DNA of 64,000 bases from Maribacter antarcticus DSM 21422 (GCF_000621125.1 NZ_JHZC01000007.1:248001-312000), one strand, 5' to 3'. Positions 17,482 to 27,593 are shown, counted from the first letter of the stretch. Numbers and translations: made by a program. The notes: generated by a model from the letters alone, not told the origin.

Positions 17482-18939
17482 TTAACCTACGGAATAACCG
17501 TCCCTATAAGTACGTTTTACATACTTGTTAGCAGGATCAAAATTGGTCACTTTCATATTTTCTGCGTCCCATTGAAGTCGTTTTCTACCATGGTATTGTT
17601 TTCCACCGCCCCAGAAACTTTTGTTTTCGGCAGCTGGATCGATTTCAAAATAAGCTTTTAATGCTAAGTTTCCAATAAGGATACTCTCTGTAAAAGGACC
17701 AGCATAATCAAACGAAGAGCTAGTCTCGGCGTTACCATATCCTGCCATACAAGCATTTACCCATTGTAGGTAGTGACCTTCTGGTACACGTGTTATGGTT
17801 TCCTCAATTTCAAACTGTTCGTTCAAAGTCAACGGCAATAGTCTTGGATTGCCTCCGTAGCAATCTGCCAGCAGCTTTCCTTTGTCCCCAATAAAGAGCA
17901 CACCACCGTCCCAGTTACCCAAATCTTCGTCGTCCCCAAGTTCCTCAGGTCTTTCAGGCAGTAGGCCGCCATCCATCCATGAAACCTTTATGTTTCCTTT
18001 ACCATCCGTTCTTGGATAGCTCAGGTGTATTTTGCTAGAATTCGGAAAACTTTTAGGATAATCAGCCGTTTCGAACTTACCTTTAAAGGAATCAGATACA
18101 CTACACTCTACGGTATCTGGATATAATATCGGAAGAATACGGTATACTGGGTCCATAATATGGCAAGCCATATCACCTAGCGCACCAGTTCCAAAATCTG
18201 ACCAGCCTCTCCAGTCAAACGGAAGATATGCGTTATTATAATCGCGCATTTGAGCAGTACCTAACCAAAGGTCCCAGTTGAGTCCTCTTGGAGTTTTATC
18301 TTTTTTGGCAGGTGTTTGTAGTGCTTGCGGCCAAATAGCACGGTTGGTCCAGCATTTTACAGTATGAACGTCACCAATGATTCCGCTATCATAGATTTCC
18401 TTCATTTTACGCACACCATCGCCAGAACCTCCTTGGTTGCCCATTTGTGTAACTACCTTAAATTCCTTGGCAGCCTCAGTAAGCATTCGCGCTTCCCAAA
18501 TATCATGTGTTAATGGTTTTTGTACATATACATGTTTCCCCATAGACATGGCCTGGTAGGCTGCAACGGCATGGTTATGATCTGGTGTAGATACGGATAC
18601 GGCATCGATATTCTTACCTTCTTTATCTAGCATTTCTCTAAAATCATTGTAATAACTAGCTTTTGAGAAGGCTTTTCTAGAAGCTATTGCTTGACGGTCG
18701 TCTACATCGCATAAGGAAACAATATTCACATTTGGACTTTCAGCAAAAGAGGAAAGATCACTTTTACCTTTACCACCTGCACCAATACCGGCAATGTTCA
18801 ACATATCACTTGGTGCTACATAACCTTGGCCGCCCAATACATGTCTTGGTACGATCATAAACCCTGCGGCTGCAATACTAGATTTTTTTACAAATGATCT
18901 TCTAGATTCGTTCTGGAGAAAGGAAGTTTTTTTTGGCAT
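17482..18939 (-). CDS. Gfo/Idh/MocA family oxidoreductase, Tat-exported
   Basis: This is a 485-residue NAD(P)-dependent dehydrogenase of the Gfo/Idh/MocA family. The N terminus carries a twin-arginine signal (SRRSFVKKSS, then a hydrophobic stretch), so the folded enzyme is exported. The nucleotide fold begins at about residue 46 (IAGIGAGGKGKSDL) and the dinucleotide-binding domain contains VSVSTPDHNHAV and the family lysine region GKHVYVQKPL. The C-terminal domain includes FGTGALGDMACHIMD. Members act on sugars, sugar acids or glycosides. The substrate cannot be read from the sequence. It is a single gene with its own terminator. Confidence 0.9.
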   Translation of the reverse strand: MPKKTSFLQNESRRSFVKKSSIAAAGFMIVPRHVLGGQGYVAPSDMLNIAGIGAGGKGKSDLSSFAESPNVNIVSLCDVDDRQAIASRKAFSKASYYNDFREMLDKEGKNIDAVSVSTPDHNHAVAAYQAMSMGKHVYVQKPLTHDIWEARMLTEAAKEFKVVTQMGNQGGSGDGVRKMKEIYDSGIIGDVHTVKCWTNRAIWPQALQTPAKKDKTPRGLNWDLWLGTAQMRDYNNAYLPFDWRGWSDFGTGALGDMACHIMDPVYRILPILYPDTVECSVSDSFKGKFETADYPKSFPNSSKIHLSYPRTDGKGNIKVSWMDGGLLPERPEELGDDEDLGNWDGGVLFIGDKGKLLADCYGGNPRLLPLTLNEQFEIEETITRVPEGHYLQWVNACMAGYGNAETSSSFDYAGPFTESILIGNLALKAYFEIDPAAENKSFWGGGKQYHGRKRLQWDAENMKVTNFDPANKYVKRTYRDGYSVG

Positions 18940-19086
18940 AATTATACACTACTTTTTAAAAATGGTTTAAAATCAATGTTCAAGATAATCCAATTATTTG
19001 TATTCCAAGACCTATGGCTTAATATATTTCAATTGTCTGCCTATGTATTTGTTATCTTTACAAGGAATATCACACAAGAAAATCGT

Positions 19087-20313
19087 ATGAAAAAGATTCT
19101 TTTTTTTAGCATCATAAGCCTATTTCTCTTAGCGTGCTCTAGCTCTAACGATTCTTTTATGATAGATAAAGAGGATACAGAAATGGTAGGTTCTTTAGTG
19201 CCCTGCGAGAATGGAATGGCGGGCGAATATCCTTGTAATGGCTACGATTTGTTGGCTCAAATTTCTTTAGCCGGTTTTGAAGCTGCTTCTGGAAATGATA
19301 TTTGGGGCTGGACAGATACCACTACAGGGAAAGAGTATGCGTTAATGGGGTTGGATGATGGTACCGCCTTTGTTGATATTTCAGACACTGAAAATTTAAT
19401 CTATTTAGGAAAGTTACCAACAGCTACAACAGCTAGTTCTTGGAGAGATATAAAGGTGTATCAGGACTATGCCTATATTGTTGCTGAAGCCAATAATCAC
19501 GGTGTTCAAGTATTCGATTTAAAAAAATTGAGGGATGTAAGTGCTGCTCCTATAGTTTTTTCAGCCGATAATCGGTATACCGATATCGGGAATGCTCATA
19601 ATATCGTTATTAACGAGGCAACAGGTTTTGCTTATCCTGTAGGTACAAATCGAGATGATGCCTTTAATGGTGGCGTTCACTTTTTGGATTTACAAAACCC
19701 TGTAGCGCCAATTTCAGCAGGAGGTTGGGGCGTAAACGGATATACGCACGACGCCCAAGTAATTAATTATACCGGACCTGATGCAGACTATAGTGGTGCA
19801 GAGATTTTCGTGGGCGCCAACGAAAATCAAGTGGTGCTAGTTGATATTTCACAAAAGGATACTCCGGTACCCTTGTCCACTTTAGATTATCCCTTTATAG
19901 GGTATACCCACCAAGGCTGGTTTACGGAGGACCAACGCTATTTTATTTTTGGAGATGAACTGGATGAAATCAACTCTGGTTTCAGATCAAGAACGCTCAT
20001 ATTTGACATGACCGATTTGGATAACCCTATATTACATCACACCTATTTAGGGCCAACCAGTGCTATTGACCATAACGGATACGTGCTCGGTGATGAATTT
20101 TTTCTTGCTAATTATACAGCCGGTGTTCGTGTTTTGGATATTTCTGGAATAGCTGAAAAATCAATTTCCGAAATAGGTTTCTTTGACACTTATCCTGCTA
20201 GCGATAACACACAGTTTGATGGGGTATGGAGCATCTACCCCTTTTTCGAAAGTGGTAAAATTGTGGTTAGCGACATCAATAGTGGACTTTTTGTAATTAA
20301 AAAATCGGACTAA
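19087..20313 (+). CDS. choice-of-anchor B family beta-propeller lipoprotein
   Basis: This 408-residue lipoprotein (signal MKKILFFSIISLFLLAC, Cys in the lipobox, then Ser-rich linker) is followed by LVIP-like repeats such as ALMGLDDGTAFVDISDTEN, VFDLKKLRDV, HFLDLQNP and RVLDISGIAE. These repeats are typical of the choice-of-anchor B family. The frame is open 37 codons further upstream, but the ATG at 19087 begins the lipoprotein signal and is chosen. It is followed after 3 bp by a second repeat lipoprotein, so the two form an operon. Function is unknown and surface display is likely. Confidence 0.85.
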   Translation: MKKILFFSIISLFLLACSSSNDSFMIDKEDTEMVGSLVPCENGMAGEYPCNGYDLLAQISLAGFEAASGNDIWGWTDTTTGKEYALMGLDDGTAFVDISDTENLIYLGKLPTATTASSWRDIKVYQDYAYIVAEANNHGVQVFDLKKLRDVSAAPIVFSADNRYTDIGNAHNIVINEATGFAYPVGTNRDDAFNGGVHFLDLQNPVAPISAGGWGVNGYTHDAQVINYTGPDADYSGAEIFVGANENQVVLVDISQKDTPVPLSTLDYPFIGYTHQGWFTEDQRYFIFGDELDEINSGFRSRTLIFDMTDLDNPILHHTYLGPTSAIDHNGYVLGDEFFLANYTAGVRVLDISGIAEKSISEIGFFDTYPASDNTQFDGVWSIYPFFESGKIVVSDINSGLFVIKKSD

Positions 20314-20316
20314 ACT

Positions 20317-21660
20317 ATGCGCAACGGTTGTCTCTTATTTTTAGGTCTTTTTTTCTTTTCCTGTGCAAAGGAACAAGGGAATAATGAGCTTATAGTAGCT
20401 GAAACTAATTTTTTGGGCGAGTTGGAATGGGTTAAAACGATAGGAGGTAGTGGTGAGGAAACTGGCCAGGCGATTATCAAAACTCTGGATGGCGGTTATG
20501 CGGTGTTAGGTTTTACAAATAGCACGGATGGAGATGTTCAGGAAAAATCAAGTTCTGTAAACGATTATTGGCTTTTAAAATTGGATACGAACGGGAGTCT
20601 AGAATGGAGCAAGACCTATGGCGGCAGCAAAGACGACAGAGGCCAAAGTTTGGCGCAGACCACCGATGGTGGATACGTTTTAACGGGTTATGCTATGAGC
20701 GATGATGGTGACGGTTCCATAAATAACGGATTTCATGATAATTGGGTTTTAAAAGTAGATTCCTCTGGGACTATACTGTGGGAGAAAAGCTTTGGTTTTT
20801 CTGGTCACGACCACTCGTATGATATTATAGAAGCTCAGGATGGGGGTTATTTCTTTACTGGTTTTTTGGATATAACTTCGGCACGTTCTGATGGAAATAC
20901 CGAAAAGGCAGGTTCCTTGACGAGACATGGTGTTGGCGAATTTTGGGGGACTAAAATAGATAAACAGGGCACATTGCAATGGCGGGGTTATTTTGGTGGC
21001 ACTAATAACGATAGGGCACATGCGGTGGTTCAAGCAGAGGACGGAAGCTTTGTAATGGTTGGCTTTTCAGAAAGTAATGATTTTGATATTACCGACACCC
21101 AGGGCAGTTATGATTTTTGGATGGTAAATGTAGATGATAAGGGCAATATGCTTTGGGAGCGTTCTTTTGGGGGTTCTGGGATAGAGATTGCCCATGATAT
21201 TGCTAAAACAACTGACGGGGGCTATGTAATTGCAGGAAATACGTTTAGTACGGATGGCGATATCTCGCAGGCGAATGGAGAATCTGATTTCTGGCTTATA
21301 AAAGTCGATAATACTGGTGGTTTGGTTTGGGAACAAGCCTATGGCGGATCGGGTTTTGATGCTGCCCAGGCCGTAGTTTCCAGTAAAGATGGAGGCTATT
21401 TTGTGGTGGGGAATTCAAAAAGCACGGATACCGATGCCAGTATTAATTATGGAGAAAATGACCTTTGGATGATCAAGACCGATGCAGATGGCAACCTGGT
21501 CTGGCAAAAATCCTTTGGTGGTAGCGGATTGGATTTTGCCTTTGACATTGTTGAAAATGAGGATGGAAGTGTAATGGTTGTTGGGGAGACTTCCAGTACT
21601 GATTTTAAGGGTAGTATGTCAAAAGGAAAGTCGGATATTATTTTGATTAAAGTTAAGTAG
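20317..21660 (+). CDS. repeat-rich surface lipoprotein
   Basis: This 447-residue lipoprotein (signal ending FFSC) is built from about seven repeats of roughly 55-60 residues. Each carries a pattern like WxKxxGGSxxDxGQ, then DGGYVxxGxTxSxDGD, then NDxWxLKxDxxGxxxW. The repeats look like a beta-propeller of the kind found in many uncharacterised Bacteroidota surface proteins. The binding partner is unknown. It starts 3 bp after the stop of the choice-of-anchor B gene, which implies translational coupling. No T9SS tail is visible. Confidence 0.82.
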   Translation: MRNGCLLFLGLFFFSCAKEQGNNELIVAETNFLGELEWVKTIGGSGEETGQAIIKTLDGGYAVLGFTNSTDGDVQEKSSSVNDYWLLKLDTNGSLEWSKTYGGSKDDRGQSLAQTTDGGYVLTGYAMSDDGDGSINNGFHDNWVLKVDSSGTILWEKSFGFSGHDHSYDIIEAQDGGYFFTGFLDITSARSDGNTEKAGSLTRHGVGEFWGTKIDKQGTLQWRGYFGGTNNDRAHAVVQAEDGSFVMVGFSESNDFDITDTQGSYDFWMVNVDDKGNMLWERSFGGSGIEIAHDIAKTTDGGYVIAGNTFSTDGDISQANGESDFWLIKVDNTGGLVWEQAYGGSGFDAAQAVVSSKDGGYFVVGNSKSTDTDASINYGENDLWMIKTDADGNLVWQKSFGGSGLDFAFDIVENEDGSVMVVGETSSTDFKGSMSKGKSDIILIKVK

Positions 21661-21748
21661 CCATTCCTTTATGTCTTCCATAGAAAATTCCTATCAAATT
21701 ATATGTTATAATAATGTTAGGTTCTATGGAATACACCTACTTATCCCA

Positions 21749-21756
21749 TATATTTG
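21749..21756 (+). promoter_or_regulatory. Bacteroidota -7 motif, suf locus
   Basis: TATATTTG fits the Bacteroidota -7 consensus TAnnTTTG and lies 29 bp before the sufA start. I do not see a clear TTG -33 box at the right spacing, so this is a tentative assignment of the promoter for the sufA-sufB-sufC-sufD run. Confidence 0.45.
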
Positions 21757-21785
21757 TGTAATTACTTAGACCAAAACCAATTGAG

Positions 21786-22115
21786 ATGATAGAAGTATCT
21801 GAAACGGCAAAAAAGAAAGTTATCGACCTCATGACAGAGGGAGGTTTCGATGCAGGCAAGGATTATGTTCGTGTTGGGGTAAAAAGCGGCGGATGCAGCG
21901 GTTTGTCCTACGAACTGGATTTTGATAATAAAGTAGAAGAGACCGATAAACTTTTTGAAGATAACAATGTACGTATTATTGTAAATAAAAAGAGTTTTTT
22001 ATATTTAGTGGGTACTGTTTTAGAGTACTCCGGCGGATTAAACGGTAAGGGCTTTGTTTTCAATAACCCCAATGCACAGCGTACCTGCGGATGTGGGGAG
22101 AGTTTTTCCCTTTAA
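21786..22115 (+). CDS. sufA: HesB/IscA/SufA-type iron-sulfur carrier
   Basis: This 109-residue A-type carrier protein accepts iron-sulfur clusters from the SufBCD scaffold and passes them to apoproteins. The three conserved cysteines are present: VKSGGCSGLSY in the middle and CGCGESF at the C terminus. The length matches the family. It opens the SUF locus, which supports the name SufA over IscA or ErpA. The gap of 116 bp to sufB contains a short palindrome. Confidence 0.92.
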   Translation: MIEVSETAKKKVIDLMTEGGFDAGKDYVRVGVKSGGCSGLSYELDFDNKVEETDKLFEDNNVRIIVNKKSFLYLVGTVLEYSGGLNGKGFVFNNPNAQRTCGCGESFSL

Positions 22116-22171
22116 AAACAGTGTTAGTGTAAAAAGTATGAAAACGAATAGGTGAAGATAAGATGTTTTAG

Positions 22172-22189
22172 GATGACTTATAAGTCGTC
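22172..22189. promoter_or_regulatory. palindrome upstream of sufB
   Basis: The sequence GATGACTTATAAGTCGTC contains the perfect palindrome GACTTATAAGTC. It lies 42-60 bp before sufB, the place for an operator or a leader hairpin. No known regulator site is recognised, so the role is a guess. Confidence 0.3.
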
Positions 22190-22231
22190 TTTAATACGTT
22201 ATGTTTTTTCACTTTTCACTTAAAAAAAATT

Positions 22232-23677
22232 ATGGCATATACAGAAGAGGAATTAAAGAAAGAGCTAGAAACTAAGGAGTATGAGTACGGATTTTATACA
22301 GACCTGAAATCGGAAACATTTCCAAAGGGCTTGAATGAGGCTATTGTTAGGGCTATTTCTAAAAAGAAAGATGAGCCAGAATGGATGACCGAATGGCGTT
22401 TAGATGCCTACAGGATATGGGAGCAAATGGAAGAACCGGAGTGGGCTAATGTTCACTACGAAAAGCCAGATTATCAAGCTATAAGTTATTACTCTGCTCC
22501 TGTAGTAGCAGATCCGAATAAAACCTTGGACGATGTAGATGCGGACTTGTTGGAAATGTACAGGAAGCTGGGAATATCTGTAGATGAACAAAAGAAGTTG
22601 CAAAATGTAGCCGTAGATATCGTGGTTGATTCGGTTTCTGTCGCCACTACATTCCAAAAGAGTTTAGGTGAAAAAGGGATTATTTTTATGCCTATTTCCG
22701 AAGCGATACAGAAACATCCAGACCTTGTAAAGAAATACATGGGTACTGTAATACCTAAAAAGGATAATTTTTATGCAGCCTTGAATTCGGCAGTATTTAC
22801 TGATGGTTCTTTCTGCTACATTCCAAAAGGTGTTAGATGTCCCATGGAACTTTCTACGTATTTTAGGATAAACGAAGGAGGTACTGGACAATTTGAACGC
22901 ACCTTGGTCATAGCAGATGAGAGTAGTTATGTAAGTTATTTGGAGGGCTGTACTGCGCCATCGCGAGATGAAAATCAGTTGCATGCTGCCGTGGTAGAAT
23001 TAATTGCCATGGACGATGCAGAGATAAAATATTCTACCGTTCAAAATTGGTATCCTGGTAATAAAGAAGGGAAAGGCGGAGTTTACAATTTCGTAACAAA
23101 AAGAGGCCTATGTGAGACCCGTTCCAAAATTTCATGGACGCAAGTAGAAACTGGTTCTGCGGTTACTTGGAAATATCCTTCTTGTATTTTAAAAGGGAAT
23201 AACTCCGTTGGAGAGTTTTACTCCATAGCCGTGACTAATAACTACCAACAGGCGGATACGGGCACCAAAATGATTCACTTAGGGAAGAATACCAGAAGCA
23301 CCATTATATCCAAAGGAATATCTGCAGGAAAATCTCAAAATAGTTATAGAGGATTGGTACAGATAGGTTCTAGGGCAGAAAATGCAAGGAACTTTTCACA
23401 GTGCGATTCCCTTTTAATGGGTAACGAATGTGGTGCACATACCTTCCCTTATATAGAAGCTAAAAATAAAACGGCTCAAGTTGAACACGAAGCCACCACA
23501 AGTAAAATTGGTGAAGACCAGCTTTTTTACTGCAACCAAAGAGGTATAGATACTGAAAAAGCTATTGCTCTTATCGTTAATGGTTTTAGTAAAGAGGTGT
23601 TGAACAAGTTGCCTATGGAGTTTGCGGTAGAAGCGCAAAAACTGTTGGAAATAAGCCTGGAAGGTTCCGTAGGATAA
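22232..23677 (+). CDS. sufB: Fe-S cluster assembly scaffold SufB
   Basis: This 481-residue SufB is a subunit of the SufBC2D scaffold that builds iron-sulfur clusters in the cytoplasm. Typical pieces are [16 protein letters not shown]-like sequence, [34 protein letters not shown] and the C-terminal [17 protein letters not shown] and [14 protein letters not shown]. The Cys of the CTAP motif is present. The next three genes complete the scaffold but are interrupted by one unrelated gene, the lactonase-like lipoprotein. Confidence 0.96.
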   Translation: MAYTEEELKKELETKEYEYGFYTDLKSETFPKGLNEAIVRAISKKKDEPEWMTEWRLDAYRIWEQMEEPEWANVHYEKPDYQAISYYSAPVVADPNKTLDDVDADLLEMYRKLGISVDEQKKLQNVAVDIVVDSVSVATTFQKSLGEKGIIFMPISEAIQKHPDLVKKYMGTVIPKKDNFYAALNSAVFTDGSFCYIPKGVRCPMELSTYFRINEGGTGQFERTLVIADESSYVSYLEGCTAPSRDENQLHAAVVELIAMDDAEIKYSTVQNWYPGNKEGKGGVYNFVTKRGLCETRSKISWTQVETGSAVTWKYPSCILKGNNSVGEFYSIAVTNNYQQADTGTKMIHLGKNTRSTIISKGISAGKSQNSYRGLVQIGSRAENARNFSQCDSLLMGNECGAHTFPYIEAKNKTAQVEHEATTSKIGEDQLFYCNQRGIDTEKAIALIVNGFSKEVLNKLPMEFAVEAQKLLEISLEGSVG

Positions 23678-23726
23678 CAAATCCCACTTGCCCTTAGAGG
23701 ATAATGTTCAATAGCCGTTAGCGCAC

Positions 23727-24599
23727 ATGAAAAGAATACTATATATAGTCCTAATTACCGTTTTAATCTTTGCTTGCAAAGAAGTGAAGAAAGAAAACGG
23801 TAATTCTGTTTTGGATGTTCAAAAACCGGTAATTCAGTTATACACGTTTAGTGGTGGCATTGTGATGGTGAACAATTTAGAGCTCTTTTCCCAAGACACA
23901 ACCTACCAGGGTCAGACCAAGGAATTTGCTAATCCCTTTTATGTGATTAGCCACCCAAAGGGGAATCTTATGTGGGATGCTGGTTTGCCAGAAGCTCTTA
24001 TAGCAGCTCCAGAACCTATTACGCCAGAAGGAGGCGCGTTTACCATTTCAAGAAAGGATTCGGTACTTAATCAATTAAATGTAATTGGGATGACTCCGGA
24101 CGATATCGATTTTCTAGCCCTTTCGCACACGCATTTTGATCATAGTGGTCACGCTAATGTGCTACATAAATCAACATGGTTGGTCCAGGCTGCGGAATAT
24201 GATATGATTACCAGTGATGAAATTAAGAACGGTAAAAATGTTGGACTATATGATGCTATTAAGGAATTAAAGAATGTAGAAAGAATTGAAGGAGATTATG
24301 ACATATTTGGAGATGGCACCGTAGTTATTAAGTCTATGCCAGGGCATACACCAGGGCACCAAGTATTGTATTTAGAACTTGCCGAGCATGGACCTTTGTT
24401 ACTGGCTGGGGATTTGTATCATTTATACGAGAACAGAGAACATAAAAGGGTGCCAAGTTTTAATTATGACGTAGATCAGACCCTATCCAGTATGGATGCT
24501 TTTGAAGCTTTTGCTAAGGAAAAAAACGCGAAAGTATATCTGCAACATCAAAAAGAAGATTTTAATAAAATGCCTAAGGCACCAGAATATTTAAAGTAG
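23727..24599 (+). CDS. MBL-fold lactonase-like lipoprotein inside suf locus
   Basis: This 290-residue metallo-beta-lactamase-fold protein resembles N-acyl-homoserine-lactone lactonases. The zinc motif SHTHFDHSGH (HxHxDH) is intact, with a downstream GHTPGHQ His, an Asp in LLAGDLYH and a late His in YLQHQKEDF. The N terminus has a lipobox (LIFAC), so it is anchored outside the cytoplasm. That is unusual for a quorum-quenching lactonase and odd beside cytoplasmic SUF genes. It lies 49 bp after sufB and 6 bp before sufC in the same direction, so it is cotranscribed. The substrate is unknown. Confidence 0.85.
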   Translation: MKRILYIVLITVLIFACKEVKKENGNSVLDVQKPVIQLYTFSGGIVMVNNLELFSQDTTYQGQTKEFANPFYVISHPKGNLMWDAGLPEALIAAPEPITPEGGAFTISRKDSVLNQLNVIGMTPDDIDFLALSHTHFDHSGHANVLHKSTWLVQAAEYDMITSDEIKNGKNVGLYDAIKELKNVERIEGDYDIFGDGTVVIKSMPGHTPGHQVLYLELAEHGPLLLAGDLYHLYENREHKRVPSFNYDVDQTLSSMDAFEAFAKEKNAKVYLQHQKEDFNKMPKAPEYLK

Positions 24600-24605
24600 A
24601 AACAC

Positions 24606-25358
24606 ATGTTGACAATAAAGGATTTACACGCTCAAGTAGAGGATAAAGAAATTTTAAAAGGTATTAACCTAACAGTAAACGCTGGAGAGGTACATGCTAT
24701 TATGGGACCTAACGGTTCCGGTAAAAGCACCTTAGCATCCGTAATTGCCGGAAAAGAGGAATTTGAAGTGACAAAAGGATCTGTTACTTTGGAAGGTGAA
24801 GACCTGGAGGATATTTCTCCAGAAGATAGAGCGCACAAAGGAGTGTTTCTTTCGTTTCAATATCCTGTAGAAATTCCGGGAGTGTCCGTGACTAATTTCA
24901 TGAAAACAGCTATCAACGAAACTAGGAAGGCAAAAGGTTTGGAAGACATGCCAGCCAAGGATATGTTGAAGATGATTCGTGATAAGGCGGAGCTTTTGGA
25001 AATAGACCGTAAGTTTTTGTCACGTTCCTTAAACCAAGGTTTTTCTGGTGGAGAAAAGAAACGTAATGAAATTTTTCAGATGGCGATGCTAGAGCCTAAA
25101 TTGGCTATTTTGGATGAAACGGATTCAGGACTGGATATTGATGCACTTCGAATCGTTGCTGCTGGTGTAAACAAACTAAAAAGTAAGGATAACGCTGTTA
25201 TCATTATTACACACTACCAAAGATTGTTGGATTATATCGTGCCTGATTTCGTACACGTAATCCACAATGGGAAAATTGTAAAATCAGGCACTAAAGAATT
25301 GGCGTTGGAATTAGAAGAAAAGGGATACGATTGGTTGAAGAACGAAGCGGTAGTTTAA
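24606..25358 (+). CDS. sufC: Fe-S assembly ATPase SufC
   Basis: This 250-residue ABC-type ATPase powers the SufBCD scaffold. Walker A (GPNGSGKST), the signature region FSGGEKKRNE, Walker B (LAILDETDSGLD) and the H-loop (IIITHYQRLL) are all present. The length is usual for SufC, and ERNE-like signature bases are replaced by KKRNE as in the SufC family. It starts 6 bp after the lactonase-like gene and is followed by sufD after a 103-bp gap that contains a 6-bp hairpin (25429-25444). Confidence 0.96.
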   Translation: MLTIKDLHAQVEDKEILKGINLTVNAGEVHAIMGPNGSGKSTLASVIAGKEEFEVTKGSVTLEGEDLEDISPEDRAHKGVFLSFQYPVEIPGVSVTNFMKTAINETRKAKGLEDMPAKDMLKMIRDKAELLEIDRKFLSRSLNQGFSGGEKKRNEIFQMAMLEPKLAILDETDSGLDIDALRIVAAGVNKLKSKDNAVIIITHYQRLLDYIVPDFVHVIHNGKIVKSGTKELALELEEKGYDWLKNEAVV

Positions 25359-25461
25359 CGCTGTATTGTTTTCTTTTTCGCGAATGCGGGAATTAGTTGA
25401 AGTAGTATATAAGTTAAATTGAAAAGACTCCCTTCTTCAAGGGAATGACATTAATAGTATT

Positions 25462-26778
25462 ATGGATTTAAAAGAAAAATTAATTTCTTCCTTTATGGCC
25501 TTCGAGAATAATGTGGATGTTGAACATCCCGTTCACGATGTGCGTACGGAAGCCATAAAGAATTTTGAGAATAAGGGATTCCCTTCCAAAAAAGAGGAAG
25601 CTTGGAAATACACTTCTTTAAATAGTCTTCAAAAAATAGATTTCAGTATTTTTCCAAAACAGGATAATGCGATTGAGTACAAGGACGTTAAAAAGTATTT
25701 TATTCACGAAATAGACACGTATAAAATTGTTTTTATAGATGGTGTGTATAGCTCAAATCTTTCTGAAACGACGCATGATGGGGTGGATATCTGTTTGATG
25801 AGCTCGGCCCTGACCAAGCCCATGTACAAGCAGATTATAGATGTGTACTTTAATAAAGTTGCCTCCAAGGATGAATCTTTAACGACCTTGAACACTGCTT
25901 TTTGTAGGGAGGGTGCTTATATTTATATTCCAAAGAATAAAATGCCTAAAAAACCTGTCGAAATCTTACATTTTGCAACAGGGAACGAGGCATCCATAAT
26001 GTTGCAACCTCGAAACTTGATTATTGTAGAGGAAAATGCAGAGGTACAGATTATAGAACGGCATCAGAGCCTTACGGCCAATGAGGCGCTTACGAACTCT
26101 GTAACCGAAATATTTGCTGCGAAAAGTGCTATTGTAGACTATTACAAGATACAGAACGATACGGCGAACGCATCATTGATAGATAATACATACGTTGATC
26201 AAAAAGGCAAGAGCCATGTAAAAGTACACACATTCTCTTTTGGTGGAAAATTAACTCGTAACAACCTTAATTTCTATCAAAACGGCGAGTATATGGACTC
26301 TACCCTGAAGGGGGTTACTATTTTAGGTGAAAAGCAGCATGTAGACCACCATACTTTGGTGCATCATATTGAACCGAATTGTGAGAGCCATCAGGATTAT
26401 AAAGGAATTTATGGCGATAGTTCTACAGGGGTGTTTAACGGGAAGATTATCGTAGATAAGATTGCCCAAAAAACCAATGCGTTTCAAAAAAATAATAATA
26501 TTTTGATAAGCGACAAGGCTACGATAAATTCAAAGCCGCAGTTGGAGATTTTTGCCGATGATGTAAAATGCTCCCATGGTTGTACGATTGGTCAATTGGA
26601 TGAAGACGCTATGTTCTACATGCAGACTAGGGGAATTCCTCAAAAGGAGGCAAGAGCTTTATTAATGTATGCCTTTGCTAACAATGTTTTAGAAAGTGTT
26701 AGTATTCCGGAGCTAAAGGCAAGAATAAATAAGTTGATTGCTAAAAAATTGGGAGTTAATTTAGGTTTCGACTTATAG
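25462..26778 (+). CDS. sufD: Fe-S cluster assembly protein SufD
   Basis: This 438-residue SufD pairs with SufB in the SufBC2D scaffold. Family features are the N-terminal FPSKKEEAWKYTSL, then DHHTLVHHIEPNCESHQDYKG-like sequence and the C-terminal CSHGCTIGQLDEDAMFYMQ and GIPQKEARALLMYAF. The length is normal. It is followed after 4 bp by an outer-membrane barrel gene on the same strand. Confidence 0.95.
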   Translation: MDLKEKLISSFMAFENNVDVEHPVHDVRTEAIKNFENKGFPSKKEEAWKYTSLNSLQKIDFSIFPKQDNAIEYKDVKKYFIHEIDTYKIVFIDGVYSSNLSETTHDGVDICLMSSALTKPMYKQIIDVYFNKVASKDESLTTLNTAFCREGAYIYIPKNKMPKKPVEILHFATGNEASIMLQPRNLIIVEENAEVQIIERHQSLTANEALTNSVTEIFAAKSAIVDYYKIQNDTANASLIDNTYVDQKGKSHVKVHTFSFGGKLTRNNLNFYQNGEYMDSTLKGVTILGEKQHVDHHTLVHHIEPNCESHQDYKGIYGDSSTGVFNGKIIVDKIAQKTNAFQKNNNILISDKATINSKPQLEIFADDVKCSHGCTIGQLDEDAMFYMQTRGIPQKEARALLMYAFANNVLESVSIPELKARINKLIAKKLGVNLGFDL

Positions 26779-26782
26779 GAAA

Positions 26783-27448
26783 ATGATATTTAGTAACATA
26801 ACATATAAAAGAGCCGTTTTAACAACGGCTCTTTTTATGTTTTTATACCAAGGGGTAACCGCCCAAGAAACCCGCTTTGGTATAAAAGGCGGGTTTAATT
26901 ATTCTTCTATTGTGGGAGACTTGACAGATGGACTCAAATTTCGATTTTCCGGGCACGGGGGTATTTTCTTGGAAATTGATTTTTCGGAAAAATTCAAGTT
27001 GCAACCAGAAGTGTTATATTCTTCTCAAGGATTCCAGTTTAGTACAGATTTGGCGGCTATACAAAACGGAGGCACAGCTGCAGACGATAACGACTTTAGA
27101 ACCAACGTGCAGTTAAACTTTCTTACGATTCCCATTTTAGGGAAATTTGCTTTGAATGATAAGTGGGATGTAGAATTTGGCCCACAGTTTGGTTTTTTGT
27201 TGAATCAGGTTACTAAAATAAAAAGTTTAGACGAATCTCCTAATGTAGATGCAGATAGAAGCGGGTCTATTTCTGGTAATTTTCAGTTGGACTATGGTGC
27301 GGCTGTCGGATTAGAGTATAAATTGACCGACAACGTATCGGTTTCTCCCAGGTTTTATGTAGGGCTTCGAAACCGGCTTAACGGGCTAGCAGGCGCACAG
27401 AATTACAATGCTGCTATCCAGTTATCGTTGAACTATATGTTCAGATAA
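26783..27448 (+). CDS. porin-family outer-membrane beta-barrel protein
   Basis: This 221-residue exported protein (signal about 1-25, ending VTAQE) has a small beta-barrel architecture of the PorT/outer-membrane family. Alternating hydrophobic strands such as FGIKGGFNYSSI, KLQPEVLYSSQGFQF, FLTIPILGKFAL and FGPQFGFLLNQV are visible, and the last strand ends in an aromatic residue, as barrels need. It follows sufD by 4 bp and therefore shares its transcript. No functional link to iron-sulfur assembly is known to me. Confidence 0.85.
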   Translation: MIFSNITYKRAVLTTALFMFLYQGVTAQETRFGIKGGFNYSSIVGDLTDGLKFRFSGHGGIFLEIDFSEKFKLQPEVLYSSQGFQFSTDLAAIQNGGTAADDNDFRTNVQLNFLTIPILGKFALNDKWDVEFGPQFGFLLNQVTKIKSLDESPNVDADRSGSISGNFQLDYGAAVGLEYKLTDNVSVSPRFYVGLRNRLNGLAGAQNYNAAIQLSLNYMFR

Positions 27449-27555
27449 TTAAACTGGCGTTATGGACTGCTGGTGTTAAATAGGAATGTAATTTTTTAGG
27501 ATTTTATTGGCTACGATTTAACTTTTTGTTGGATTTTCTTACATCGATTAGGGTT

Positions 27556-27563
27556 TATATTTG
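27556..27563 (+). promoter_or_regulatory. Bacteroidota -7 motif
   Basis: TATATTTG matches TAnnTTTG and lies 30 bp before the next barrel gene at 27594. Several TTG triplets lie about 25 bp upstream, slightly far for the -33 box. It suggests that this gene has its own promoter. Confidence 0.4.
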
Positions 27564-27593
27564 ATTTAGGCAAACCTATAAAAACCTATTCTT

